DNA from: Pseudomonas marginalis
GTDB taxonomy: Bacteria > Pseudomonadota > Gammaproteobacteria > Pseudomonadales > Pseudomonadaceae
NCBI RefSeq assembly: GCF_900105325.1
Contig: NZ_FNSU01000003.1
Location: forward strand, 806,001 to 870,000
DNA length: 64,000 nucleotides
Reading direction: 5' to 3'
Shown here: positions 41,112-49,883 of the stretch, one piece after another
How the letters are laid out: each line of letters opens with the position of its first letter
Numbering within the stretch: the first letter of the stretch is position 1
Notes under the pieces: model-generated
Told to the model about the DNA's origin: nothing
What the model saw: the letters and a program-made list of their open reading frames with translations, nothing else
The model's database searches: none
Program-made: the position numbers and the translations under genes

Positions 41112-42569
41112 TCATCGGCTCGTCAGTCGGCCATCCGAGGGCTGCCAGCCGCCGCCCAGCGCCTTGAACGCGGCGACTGCCGCGCGTGCCGATTCGGTTT
41201 GTGCCTGCGCCCGAGCGTCGGAAGCCTGAAGCAGGGTCTCGTCAGCGTGCAGAACGTCAATCAAGCTGGCCGTGCCTTTCTCATAAGCAGTGAACGACGA
41301 TTGGCGCGCTTGCGTCAGAGACGTCTCGCCTCCAACGAGGGTGGTCGCTTGGGCGTCCCGATTCACCAGTGAGGAGAGCGCGTTCTCGACATCCTCGGTG
41401 GCGCGCAGCACAGACTGACGGTAAGCGGCCAGGGATTCGGCTTCCTGTCCCTTGGCTTGGTCGATTTGGGCGTTGATGCGGCCAAAGTCGAAGAGTCGCC
41501 AGCGCAGTCCCAGTACGCCCGACGATTGACTGGCGCCGCCGGAAAAAAGATTGCCTGCCGATACAGCCGTTGCACTCCCCAGTAATGCGCTCAGAGAGAA
41601 CTTCGGGTAGTACTCGGCAATCGCCTCTCCGATGCGTGCGTTTGAGGCGGCAAGGCGGCGCTCGGCCACTATGAGGTCAGGCCTGCGGCGCAGTAAGTCG
41701 GCTGGCGTTCCCATGGCCTTTAACTGCGGCGCTGCCGGAATGCTTGCGACCATGGCAAGTTGCGTGCGATGAGTACCGGGTGGCGTGCCGAGCATGACAT
41801 CGAGTGAATTCATGGCCGCATCCAGACCGGTCTGCAGGACCGGTACGGTGGCTTGGACCTGTGCTAAAGCCCCCTCGGTCTGACGAACCTCATGGCTGGC
41901 GGCAAGTCCCTTGCTGTAGAGCAATTGGACTTTCTCCAGCAGCCCCTGCTGGGTTTTGACTTGTCGATTCGCGATGTCCAGCCGAGCCTGCAGTCCGCGG
42001 ACAGTGATGTAGATATCCGCAGTCTGTGCAGCGATGGCCAATCGCGTGGCTGCGGCGCCAGCCTCGGACGCTTGGTACTCGGCCAGTGCCGCCTCGCGTC
42101 CGCGTCGCAGGCCGCCAAAGACATCCACTTCCCAGCTGGCATTGAGGTCGGCCTCGTAGGAACTGCCATAGCGATCATAGCCGGGGGTTGAGTTCAGCAC
42201 CTGGCCGAGTGGCGTCTCGACTGATTGGTAGGCGCGGGCGGCCTGACCGCTGATGTTTCCCGAGGGCCATAAAGCGGCATTGGCGGCGCCTAGTCCTGCC
42301 CGCGCCTGCGCGACTCGTGCCTGGGCCTGTGCCAGATCAAGGTTCTGTTCAAGCGCCTTGGCGACGAAGTCGGCGAGCAGTGGATCACCGAAGCCCTCCC
42401 ACCAGATGACGAGGCTGGCAGGCGTCGCCCCTGGTCTCTGCTCGACAGAAGGCTGGCCCAGGTAACGGTCCGGGAGCGGGGTGTCCGGACGGCGATAGTC
42501 CGGACCGACCGCACAACCTGTCATCAAGCTGGCGCTGATCAAAAAAGCAGCGGGGCGGAGGGCGTGCAT
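41112..42569 (-). CDS. RND outer-membrane factor lipoprotein (OprM/NodT family)
   Basis: A 485-residue outer-membrane channel. The lipobox LMTGCAVGP is at about 15-23, so the mature protein is a lipoprotein. Two OEP domains (about 50-240 and 270-460) carry family segments DYRRPDTPLP, WWEGFGDPLLADFV, TPADLLRRRPDLIVAERRLAASNARIG and LRWRLFDFGR. ATG 42569 has AAGGAA upstream. It is divergent from the adaptor and pump genes; the 300-base interval carries two copies of the 24-bp palindrome, one near each gene. It completes a tripartite pump with the products of 42871-47066. Confidence 0.95.
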   Translation of the reverse strand: MHALRPAAFLISASLMTGCAVGPDYRRPDTPLPDRYLGQPSVEQRPGATPASLVIWWEGFGDPLLADFVAKALEQNLDLAQAQARVAQARAGLGAANAALWPSGNISGQAARAYQSVETPLGQVLNSTPGYDRYGSSYEADLNASWEVDVFGGLRRGREAALAEYQASEAGAAATRLAIAAQTADIYITVRGLQARLDIANRQVKTQQGLLEKVQLLYSKGLAASHEVRQTEGALAQVQATVPVLQTGLDAAMNSLDVMLGTPPGTHRTQLAMVASIPAAPQLKAMGTPADLLRRRPDLIVAERRLAASNARIGEAIAEYYPKFSLSALLGSATAVSAGNLFSGGASQSSGVLGLRWRLFDFGRINAQIDQAKGQEAESLAAYRQSVLRATEDVENALSSLVNRDAQATTLVGGETSLTQARQSSFTAYEKGTASLIDVLHADETLLQASDARAQAQTESARAAVAAFKALGGGWQPSDGRLTSR

Positions 42570-42596
42570 TGAGATTCCTTGAATCGAACATTGTTG

Positions 42597-42620
42597 GTGA
42601 CCATAGTACTGTATGGTCAC
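42597..42620. promoter_or_regulatory. 24-bp perfect-arm palindrome upstream of the outer-membrane factor gene
   Basis: Arms GTGACCATA and TATGGTCAC are perfect inverted repeats around the spacer GTACTG. It lies 28 bases before the outer-membrane factor ATG (minus strand), where it could block transcription or the ribosome site. Confidence 0.78.
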
Positions 42621-42799
42621 TCTCTGTCAATTGAGGCCTCTGGGCTAAATTCAGGCATGACTGAAAAATATCGTTCATCTCCGTCATGTGCTCCTTTGGA
42701 ATATGCAGTCCTGCATTCGTCGGGTCTTGTTTCAAGGGGGGGCATGAGCGATTGCGTTGCGGGGGAGCGCATCCCTCTGCGTTATTTGAGATCTCGAGT

Positions 42800-42823
42800 G
42801 TGACCATTGACAATAATGGTCAC
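42800..42823. promoter_or_regulatory. 24-bp perfect-arm palindrome upstream of the RND adaptor gene
   Basis: Arms GTGACCATT and AATGGTCAC are perfect inverted repeats around GACAAT, about 47 bases before the adaptor ATG at 42871. It is the clearest of the four copies. Confidence 0.78.
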
Positions 42824-42870
42824 CGGTATGAATATACGATCCCTGTTCTTTCTATTCAATAAGGGAACCT

Positions 42871-43980
42871 ATGCTCCGGCTCCGACCCATCCCCCTTGCA
42901 GCCTGCTTGCTGCCTCTCGTCCTGACGGCGTGTGGTGACTCATCCAACATTGACGATCCGCGCACGCAGGCTCCTCTGGTAAGGCCCGGAACGGTTGAGG
43001 GTTCCTCAGAGACGTCACGTTCATTCACGGGGGTAGTGGCGGCCCGCGTGCAGGGTGATCTTGGCTTTCGGGTCTCCGGCAAGATCCTCGAGCGGCTGGT
43101 CGATACCGGCCAGAGCGTTAAACGCGGTCAGCCGCTTATGCGCCTTGACCCTATCGACCTGGGGTTGCAGGCGCGAGCACAGCAAGAGTCGGTCACCGCC
43201 GCCAGGGCCCGCGCCAGGCAGACCGCCGATGACGAGGCGCGATATCGCGACCTCGTCGCCGCAGGGGCTGTTTCTGCATCGGCCTACGACCAGGTCAAGG
43301 CCGCAGCGGATAGCGCAAAGGCGCAGCTCAGCGCCGCACAAGCCCAGGCCGATGTCGCCCGTAACGCTTCCGGCTACGCGGTGTTATTTGCGGATTCCGA
43401 CGGTGTCGTGGTGGAAACACTCGCAGAGCCCGGGCAAGTCGTCAGCCCGGGGCAGCCCGTGGTTCGACTGGCCCGCGCAGGCCAGCGCGAAGCCATCGTG
43501 CATCTGCCCGAGACGTTGCGTCCTGCAGCCGGATCCACCGCGCAAGCGACGCTTTACGGCAGTACCGCAGGGGCTGTTACAGCGAAGCTCAGGCTGCTTT
43601 CTGATTCTGCCGACCCAGTGACGCGCACGTTCGAGGCGCGGTATGTGCTTGAGGGCGCGCTGGCCAATGCCCCGATAGGCTCGACGGTCACGCTGCGGAT
43701 CGCAGAGGGCGCCGCGCACGGGCAGGTGCTGCAAGTCCCCATCGCAGCCCTTTATGACCCAGGCAATGGCACCGGTGTGTGGGTGATCGCAGGCTCGCCG
43801 GCAAAGGTGAGCTGGCGTCCTGTTCAGGTGCTGGGATTGAGCGACGATGCCGCACGCGTGGCAGGCGATCTCAAGGTCGGTGAGCAGATCGTCGCGTTAG
43901 GCGCCCATCTGCTGCGCGATGGAGAAGACGTGAGAGTGCCCCGGCAGGATGAAGCCCATGTTGCCGGGAGTCATCCATGA
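42871..43980 (+). CDS. RND periplasmic adaptor (membrane-fusion) lipoprotein
   Basis: A 369-residue adaptor. The signal peptide ends in the lipobox LVLTACGDS (about 17-25). The lipoyl-type half-motifs are GDLGFRVSGKILERLVDTGQ and AEPGQVVSPGQPVVRLA, with an alpha-hairpin between them (QQESVTAARARARQTADDE) and a beta-barrel after. It overlaps the pump gene by four bases. It belongs to the single-adaptor HAE1-type systems and connects the inner-membrane pump with the divergently encoded outer-membrane factor. Confidence 0.95.
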   Translation: MLRLRPIPLAACLLPLVLTACGDSSNIDDPRTQAPLVRPGTVEGSSETSRSFTGVVAARVQGDLGFRVSGKILERLVDTGQSVKRGQPLMRLDPIDLGLQARAQQESVTAARARARQTADDEARYRDLVAAGAVSASAYDQVKAAADSAKAQLSAAQAQADVARNASGYAVLFADSDGVVVETLAEPGQVVSPGQPVVRLARAGQREAIVHLPETLRPAAGSTAQATLYGSTAGAVTAKLRLLSDSADPVTRTFEARYVLEGALANAPIGSTVTLRIAEGAAHGQVLQVPIAALYDPGNGTGVWVIAGSPAKVSWRPVQVLGLSDDAARVAGDLKVGEQIVALGAHLLRDGEDVRVPRQDEAHVAGSHP

Positions 43981-46900
43981 GCGAAGGCCGCTTTAATATT
44001 TCTGCGATCGCCGTTCGTGAGCGATCCATTACGGTATTCCTGATCTTTCTGATCGCGGTTGCGGGCACCCTGGCGTTCTTCCAGCTGGGGCGTGCGGAGG
44101 ATCCACCGTTTACGGTCAAGCAGTTGACGGTCATTACTGCCTGGCCGGGGGCTACCGCGCAGGAAATGCAGGACCAGGTCGCAGAGCCACTTGAAAAACG
44201 CCTGCAGGAATTGAAATGGTACGACCGCTCGGAAACCTATACGCGGCCCGGTCTCGCTTTCACCATGGTGTCGTTGTTGGACCGCACGCCACCCTCACAG
44301 GTGCAGGAAGAGTTTTATCAGGCACGCAAAAAGCTCGACGACGAAGCCACCAAGCTACCGGCGGGTGTAATCGGGCCCTTGGTCAACGACGAATATTCGG
44401 ACGTGACGTTTGCGCTGTTCGCCCTCAAAGCCAAAGGCGAGCCGCAGCGGCTGCTGGTGCGTGATGCTGAGTCGTTGCGCCAGCAACTGTTGCATGTGCC
44501 GGGCGTGAAGAAGGTCAACATCATCGGTGAGCAGGCCGAGCGAATATTTGTTTCGTTCTCCCATGATCGGTTGGCCACCCTGGGCATTGCGCCTCAGGAC
44601 ATCTTTGCCGCGCTGAATAATCAGAACGTGCTCACGCCCGCCGGTTCGATTGAAACAAATGGGCCGCAAGTCTTCCTCCGCCTGGACGGCGCCTTGGACA
44701 AGCTGGAGAAGATTCGTGACACGCCGATTGTGGTTCAGGGGCGCACGCTCAAGCTCTCCGACGTGGCCACTGTCGAACGTGGCTATGAAGACCCGGCAAC
44801 CTTTCTGGTGCGCAGTAACGGAGAAGAGGCCCTGCTGCTGGGGGTCATCATGCGCGAAGGCTGGAACGGCCTGGACCTGGGCAAGGCGCTGGACGCCGAG
44901 ACGACCAAGATCAATGAAGGCATGCCACTGGGCATGACGCTGACCAAGGTGACCGATCAAGCCGTCAACATCGACTCGGCCGTTGGCGAGTTCATGGTCA
45001 AGTTTTTTGTCGCGCTGCTCGTGGTGATGCTTGTGTGCTTTCTCAGCATGGGCTGGCGTGTAGGCGTCGTGGTCGCAGCTGCCGTGCCATTGACACTGGC
45101 GATCGTGTTTGTGGTGATGGCGGCCACCGGAAAGAACTTTGACCGTATTACCCTCGGTTCATTGATCCTGGCGCTCGGGTTGCTGGTAGATGACGCGATC
45201 ATCGCGATCGAAATGATGGTCGTGAAAATGGAGGAGGGCTACGACCGCATCAAAGCCTCCGCGTATGCCTGGAGTCATACGGCCGCGCCGATGCTCTCTG
45301 GCACACTGGTAACAGCGGTTGGCTTCATGCCAAACGGTTTCGCCCAGTCCACTGCCGGCGAGTACACCAGCAACATGTTCTGGATCGTGGGCATTGCTCT
45401 GATCGCTTCCTGGGTTGTCGCAGTGGCTTTCACCCCTTACCTGGGCGTGAAGTTGCTGCCAGACATCAAGCAGATAGAGGGTGGGCATGCGGCTATCTAC
45501 AATACCCCGCGCTACAACCGCTTCCGCCGGGTCCTGACCCGGGTCATCGAACTCAAGTGGCTGGTGGCTGGCACGGTTATCACGCTGTTTGTCGTGGCCG
45601 TCCTGGGCATGGGCCTGGTGAAGAAGCAGTTCTTCCCGACGTCAGACCGTCCCGAGGTGATGGTCGAGGTGCAAATGCCCTACGGAACCTCCATCGAGCA
45701 GACCAGTGCCACTGCGAAAAAGGTCGAGGCCTGGCTGCAAAAGCAGGAAGAGGCAAAAATCGTCACGGCCTATATCGGGCAGGGCGCGCCGCGTTTCTTC
45801 CTGGCGATGGCGCCAGAACTGCCGGATCCGTCATTCGCCAAGATCGTGGTGCTGACGTCCAGCCAGGAGGCACGTGAAACCCTCAAGCTGCGTTTTCGCG
45901 AGGCGGTCGCTGCCGGGCTCGCCCCAGAGGCCCGTGTCAGGGCGACTCAAATTGTGTTTGGTCCGTATTCACCCTATCCCGTCGCCTACAGGGTAATGGG
46001 GCCTGACCCGACGAAGCTGCGCGAGATTGCGGGTCGTGTACAAGCGGTCATGCAAGCGAGTCCGTTGATGAGGACCGTCAACAGCGACTGGGGCCCTCTG
46101 GCGCCGACTCTGCATTTCAGCCTGGATCAGGATCGCTTGCAGGCGGTTGGACTGACCTCCAGCGCCGTCGCCCAGCAGTTGCAATTCCTGCTGACGGGCG
46201 TGCCGATCACGTCGGTTCGTGAAGACATTCGTTCAGTGCAGGTGGTTGGGCGCGCCGCAGGCGATATACGTCTGGACCCTGCGCGGATTGAAGGGTTTAC
46301 ATTGGTGGGCGCCGCGGGCCAGCGGATCCCGCTGTCCCAGGTCGGAGAGGTGGATGTGCGTATGGAGGATCCGATCCTCAGGCGCCGTGACCGTACACCG
46401 ACGATCACCGTGCGTGGCGATATTGACGAAGGCCTTCAACCACCTGATGTATCGGGTGTGATCATCAAGCAACTGCAGCCGATTATCGACACGCTCCCCG
46501 CCGGCTATCGGATCGAGCAAGCGGGTGCAATCGAGGAGTCGGGCAAGGCAGGCCAGGCGATAGTGCCGCTGGTTCCGATCATGATTGCACTGACGCTGCT
46601 GATCATCATCGTCCAGGTGCGTTCGATCTCGGCAATGATCATGGTGTTTTTCACCGCACCGCTGGGACTTATTGGCGTGGTGCCGACGCTGCTGATGTTT
46701 CATCAGCCGTTTGGTATCAACGCCCTGGTTGGGTTGATCGCGCTGTCGGGCATCCTGATGCGCAACACGCTGATTCTGATCGGGCAGATCCATCACAACG
46801 CCCAGGAAGGCCTGGATCCCTTTCACGCCGTCATCGAAGCCACGGTACAGAGGGCCCGCCCGGTACTGCTGACGGCGATGGCGGCCATCCTGGCATTCAT

Positions 46901-47066
46901 CCCGCTGACCCATTCTGTTTTTTGGGGCACGCTGGCCTACACACTGATCGGCGGTACTTTGGTCGGCACCATCATGACGTTGGTGTTCCTGCCGGCGATG
47001 TACGCCATCTGGTTCAAAATCCGCCCAGGCAACGCGAGCAAGGCTCAAGCAGTGCGACCTGCCTGA
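43977..47066 (+). CDS. RND efflux pump, inner-membrane permease
   Basis: A 1029-residue RND permease with two sets of large periplasmic loops and twelve membrane helices. The proton-relay pair is in ILALGLLVDDAIIAIEMMV. Other RND elements are AEDPPFTVKQLTVITAWPGA near the N-terminus and GLIALSGILMRNTLILIGQI late in the protein. The sequence resembles the HAE1 branch that includes TriC-like pumps more than AcrB itself. Its substrate is probably hydrophobic, in line with the FadL-type channel under the same operator. No gene lies in the 180 bases after it. Confidence 0.95.
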   Translation: MSEGRFNISAIAVRERSITVFLIFLIAVAGTLAFFQLGRAEDPPFTVKQLTVITAWPGATAQEMQDQVAEPLEKRLQELKWYDRSETYTRPGLAFTMVSLLDRTPPSQVQEEFYQARKKLDDEATKLPAGVIGPLVNDEYSDVTFALFALKAKGEPQRLLVRDAESLRQQLLHVPGVKKVNIIGEQAERIFVSFSHDRLATLGIAPQDIFAALNNQNVLTPAGSIETNGPQVFLRLDGALDKLEKIRDTPIVVQGRTLKLSDVATVERGYEDPATFLVRSNGEEALLLGVIMREGWNGLDLGKALDAETTKINEGMPLGMTLTKVTDQAVNIDSAVGEFMVKFFVALLVVMLVCFLSMGWRVGVVVAAAVPLTLAIVFVVMAATGKNFDRITLGSLILALGLLVDDAIIAIEMMVVKMEEGYDRIKASAYAWSHTAAPMLSGTLVTAVGFMPNGFAQSTAGEYTSNMFWIVGIALIASWVVAVAFTPYLGVKLLPDIKQIEGGHAAIYNTPRYNRFRRVLTRVIELKWLVAGTVITLFVVAVLGMGLVKKQFFPTSDRPEVMVEVQMPYGTSIEQTSATAKKVEAWLQKQEEAKIVTAYIGQGAPRFFLAMAPELPDPSFAKIVVLTSSQEARETLKLRFREAVAAGLAPEARVRATQIVFGPYSPYPVAYRVMGPDPTKLREIAGRVQAVMQASPLMRTVNSDWGPLAPTLHFSLDQDRLQAVGLTSSAVAQQLQFLLTGVPITSVREDIRSVQVVGRAAGDIRLDPARIEGFTLVGAAGQRIPLSQVGEVDVRMEDPILRRRDRTPTITVRGDIDEGLQPPDVSGVIIKQLQPIIDTLPAGYRIEQAGAIEESGKAGQAIVPLVPIMIALTLLIIIVQVRSISAMIMVFFTAPLGLIGVVPTLLMFHQPFGINALVGLIALSGILMRNTLILIGQIHHNAQEGLDPFHAVIEATVQRARPVLLTAMAAILAFIPLTHSVFWGTLAYTLIGGTLVGTIMTLVFLPAMYAIWFKIRPGNASKAQAVRPA

Positions 47067-47192
47067 GCAAGGGGTGTTCGAGGGGAGGGCGCCGGTGTCC
47101 TCTCGTCGGTCAATTCGCCAAAGCTGCTGCTTCTGTAGGCGCGGACTGAACAAGGACGAGGATTCAAATGGTTACAGTGAAGTAAGCTGCTG

Positions 47193-47210
47193 CATGAGCT
47201 AACGTTCATG
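47193..47210. promoter_or_regulatory. LysR operator-like site upstream of the LysR gene
   Basis: CATGAGCTAACGTTCATG has CATGA/TCATG arms. It matches CATGAGTTTCCGCTCATG at 48156-48173 at 14 of 18 bases; that copy precedes the EamA exporter. It lies 38 bases before the chosen LysR start. Confidence 0.6.
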
Positions 47211-47247
47211 CATGCGCTTTTCCTATAACTCCCTGGATCCTGCCCCG

Positions 47248-48153
47248 ATGAGAGACCTGCCGCCTACCGCGACCTTGCGCGCCTTTGAAGTTGCCACCCG
47301 CCACCCGACGTTTACTGCAGCCGCACAGGAACTGCATGTGACTCAAAGCGCGGTCAGCCACCAGCTCAAGCACCTTGAGGCGCTTTGGGGGCTGCCGCTG
47401 TTTGAACGTGGCAAGGCGTTACGCCTCACGGCAGCGGGGGCTGCGCTGGCGCCCATCGTGCGGGAGTTTTTCATCAGCCTGGAGGCGACTTTGGGTGACC
47501 TGCGCGAGCAAAAGGGCCGGGTTCGGCTCAGCGTCAGCACCACCTATTCCTTTGCGCTCAAATGGCTGCTGCCACGCTTGCCGCGTCTGTCTCGCCAGCA
47601 CCCCGAGCTGCTGGTCTCGCTGGACACCACGGATAAAATCATCCACTTCTCGCACGGCCAGGCTGATGTTGCGATCAGGCTCGGCAAGGGCAATTACCCA
47701 GGCCTGTATTCGGAGTTCCTGTTTGGGGAGCAGGTATTTCCCGTGGCCAGTCCCGAACTGCTGCGGCGCGTTGGCACACCGCAAAGCCCGGCAGACTTGT
47801 TGCATTTCCCGCTCCTGACTCGGGATGGCGCCGAGTTGGTGCCAAAGTGGGAGGTGTGGTTTCAAGCCGTCGGGTTGGCCTATTTGCCGCTCCAGGAAAG
47901 CGTCAGGTTTGGCGATACCAACATGACGGTCGAGGCGGCTTTGCTCGGCCAGGGCGTTGCATTGGTGCGCAGCGGGCATGTGGAGAACGAAATCAGCGAT
48001 GGCCGTTTGGTGCGGCTGTTCGACGTACCGCTTCCATCGCCGCTTGCTTACTACTTCGTCTGCCCCAAGGGCATCGAATCCCAGCCGCACATCGCCAGCT
48101 TTCGCCAATGGCTGGTCAGCGAGGCACTGAAAGTCCAGCGACCGGATGAGTGA
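47248..48153 (+). CDS. LysR-family regulator, GcvA-like
   Basis: A 301-residue LysR protein. The winged helix-turn-helix covers about 5-63 (FTAAAQELHVTQSAVSHQLK) and the substrate-binding domain about 90-295, with RLSVSTTYSFALKWLLPRL and the AAxxGQGVAL-type segment EAALLGQGVALVRSG. ATG 47248 gives the usual GcvA-like start MRDLPPTATLRAFE; ATG 47212 is also open but would lie almost on the operator-like site. The exporter and SDR downstream on the same strand are the likely targets. Confidence 0.93.
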   Translation: MRDLPPTATLRAFEVATRHPTFTAAAQELHVTQSAVSHQLKHLEALWGLPLFERGKALRLTAAGAALAPIVREFFISLEATLGDLREQKGRVRLSVSTTYSFALKWLLPRLPRLSRQHPELLVSLDTTDKIIHFSHGQADVAIRLGKGNYPGLYSEFLFGEQVFPVASPELLRRVGTPQSPADLLHFPLLTRDGAELVPKWEVWFQAVGLAYLPLQESVRFGDTNMTVEAALLGQGVALVRSGHVENEISDGRLVRLFDVPLPSPLAYYFVCPKGIESQPHIASFRQWLVSEALKVQRPDE

Positions 48154-48155
48154 GT

Positions 48156-48173
48156 CATGAGTTTCCGCTCATG
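48156..48173. promoter_or_regulatory. LysR operator-like site upstream of the EamA exporter
   Basis: CATGAGTTTCCGCTCATG begins three bases after the LysR stop and lies about 55 bases before the exporter ATG. It is the partner of the site at 47193. Confidence 0.6.
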
Positions 48174-48227
48174 CTGCGCTGAGGAGACTTCGCTTTAGCC
48201 CCGGCGCCGGATTGCCTACAGTGGGGC

Positions 48228-49055
48228 ATGCCTACTCATCTCATCCTCCTCGTGCTTTTCGCCGCGCTGCTGCATGCCAGCTGGAATGCGCTGCTGCGTA
48301 GCGGCGCCGACCGGCTGTGGTCCATGACGGTGATGTGCATTGCCATCGCCATCGCCAGTGTCGTCGCCGCAGCGTTCATGGTGCCCCCCGCGATTGAAAG
48401 CTGGGGCTACGCGGTGCTGTCGGGGTTGCTGCATGTGGGCTACAACCTGTTTCTGGTGCGCAGCTACCGCGTCGGCGACCTGGGGCAGATCTATCCGATT
48501 TCACGTGGATCGTCGCCGGTGCTGATCACCTTGGGTGCCGCCGTGTTTGCCGGGGAAAGCATCACGCCTGGCGAGTTGCTCGGTATTGCGCTGGTGTCCG
48601 GCGGGATTATTTCGCTGGCCTTCAGAGGGCGCAGCCTGTCGGTTCCCAGCCTGCCCTATGCGCTGGGAACGGGCGGCTTTATCGCGGCCTACAGCGTGGT
48701 CGACGGCATCGGCGCCAGGCTCTCCGGTGCGCCGCTTGCCTACACGGTATGGATGTGCGCGCTGTGGGGCGTGCTGATGCCGGTGGTCTACATCGGCCTG
48801 CGCGACACCCGCAGCTTGTTCCGCGTCCGGCCTGGAACAGTGACCGCGTTGGTCGGCGGGCTGGTCTCTTTGCTCGCCTATGGAATGGTCATTTACGCCA
48901 TGAACGAAGCGCCACTGGGCGCGGTATCCGCATTGCGCGAAACCAGCGTGCTGTTTGCGGCGTTGATCGGCTATGTGTTCCTCGGCGAGACGCTTACCGC
49001 ACGCCGGATACTGGCATGCGTAGTGATCGCCAGCGGCACCCTCATCATCGGCTGA
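48228..49055 (+). CDS. EamA-family (DMT) exporter
   Basis: A 275-residue membrane protein with about ten helices in two EamA repeats. The start MPTHLILLVLFAALLHASWNALL and the segments SRGSSPVLITLGAAVFAGE and SALRETSVLFAALIGYVFLGE are typical of this family. It lies 74 bases after the LysR gene behind a copy of the operator-like repeat, so it is likely an inducible exporter controlled by that regulator. It is followed by an SDR gene after 29 bases. Substrate unknown. Confidence 0.92.
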   Translation: MPTHLILLVLFAALLHASWNALLRSGADRLWSMTVMCIAIAIASVVAAAFMVPPAIESWGYAVLSGLLHVGYNLFLVRSYRVGDLGQIYPISRGSSPVLITLGAAVFAGESITPGELLGIALVSGGIISLAFRGRSLSVPSLPYALGTGGFIAAYSVVDGIGARLSGAPLAYTVWMCALWGVLMPVVYIGLRDTRSLFRVRPGTVTALVGGLVSLLAYGMVIYAMNEAPLGAVSALRETSVLFAALIGYVFLGETLTARRILACVVIASGTLIIG

Positions 49056-49084
49056 TACAGCCAACGGCTCAGGAGCAATGTTTA

Positions 49085-49846
49085 ATGGTCAATGTCTCGC
49101 AGGCACCGCTGATTCTAATCACGGGTGGAAGTCGTGGAGTGGGGGCGGCAACCGCCCGGCTGGCCGCCGAAAGAGGTTATGACGTCGCGATCAGCTACGT
49201 TGCCAACCAGTCCGCAGCGCTGGCGGTGGTGGCGGATGTAGAAGCATTGGGGCGCCGGGCGTTGGCGATGCGGGCCGACAGTGCGGACCCGCAACAGGTG
49301 GCCGATATGTTCGCGGCCATCGACCGCACGTTCGGTCGCATCGACGTACTGGTCAATAACGCCGGGATGCTCGCACCTCAGTCACGCCTTGAGGACCTTG
49401 GCTTCGAGCGGATGCAGCGCATCTTTGCGGTCAATGCCATCGGGCCGATACTCTGTGCCCAGCAGGCGGTTAAGCGCATGTCTTACCGCTACAACGGCCC
49501 AGGCGGGGTGGTGATCAATGTCTCTTCGGCGTCGGCACGCCTCGGCAGCCCCAATGAGTACGTCGACTATGCGGCGTCAAAGGGCGCGCTGGAGACTTTC
49601 ACCATCGGGTTTGCCAAGGAGGTGGCCCGGGAAGGCATACGCGTTAACTGTATTCGCCCCGGACATATCTATACCGACATGCACGCCAGCGGCGGTGAGC
49701 CGGGGCGGGTGGATCGTGTCAAGGACTCGATCCCCATGGGGCGGGGCGGTCAGCCGGAGGAAGTGGCGCGCGCGATTCTATGGCTGGCGAGCGCGGAGGC
49801 ATCCTTCGTTACCGGTACATTCCTCGACGTAACGGGGGGTAAATGA
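49085..49846 (+). CDS. Short-chain dehydrogenase/reductase (FabG-like)
   Basis: A 253-residue SDR with the glycine motif TGGSRGVGAATARL, NNAGML, the catalytic serine in INVSSASARLG, YVDYAASKGALETF with Tyr and Lys, and the end SFVTGTFLDVTGGK. ATG 49085 has AGGAG about ten bases upstream, and the longer frame before it has no homology. It lies 29 bases downstream of the exporter in the same operon. Its substrate is unknown; the pairing with an exporter and LysR regulator suggests modification of a metabolite before export, which is inference. Confidence 0.93.
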   Translation: MVNVSQAPLILITGGSRGVGAATARLAAERGYDVAISYVANQSAALAVVADVEALGRRALAMRADSADPQQVADMFAAIDRTFGRIDVLVNNAGMLAPQSRLEDLGFERMQRIFAVNAIGPILCAQQAVKRMSYRYNGPGGVVINVSSASARLGSPNEYVDYAASKGALETFTIGFAKEVAREGIRVNCIRPGHIYTDMHASGGEPGRVDRVKDSIPMGRGGQPEEVARAILWLASAEASFVTGTFLDVTGGK

Positions 49847-49883
49847 GTCAAAGGCTCGGATCATCGGCTACCTGCGCTCGGCC

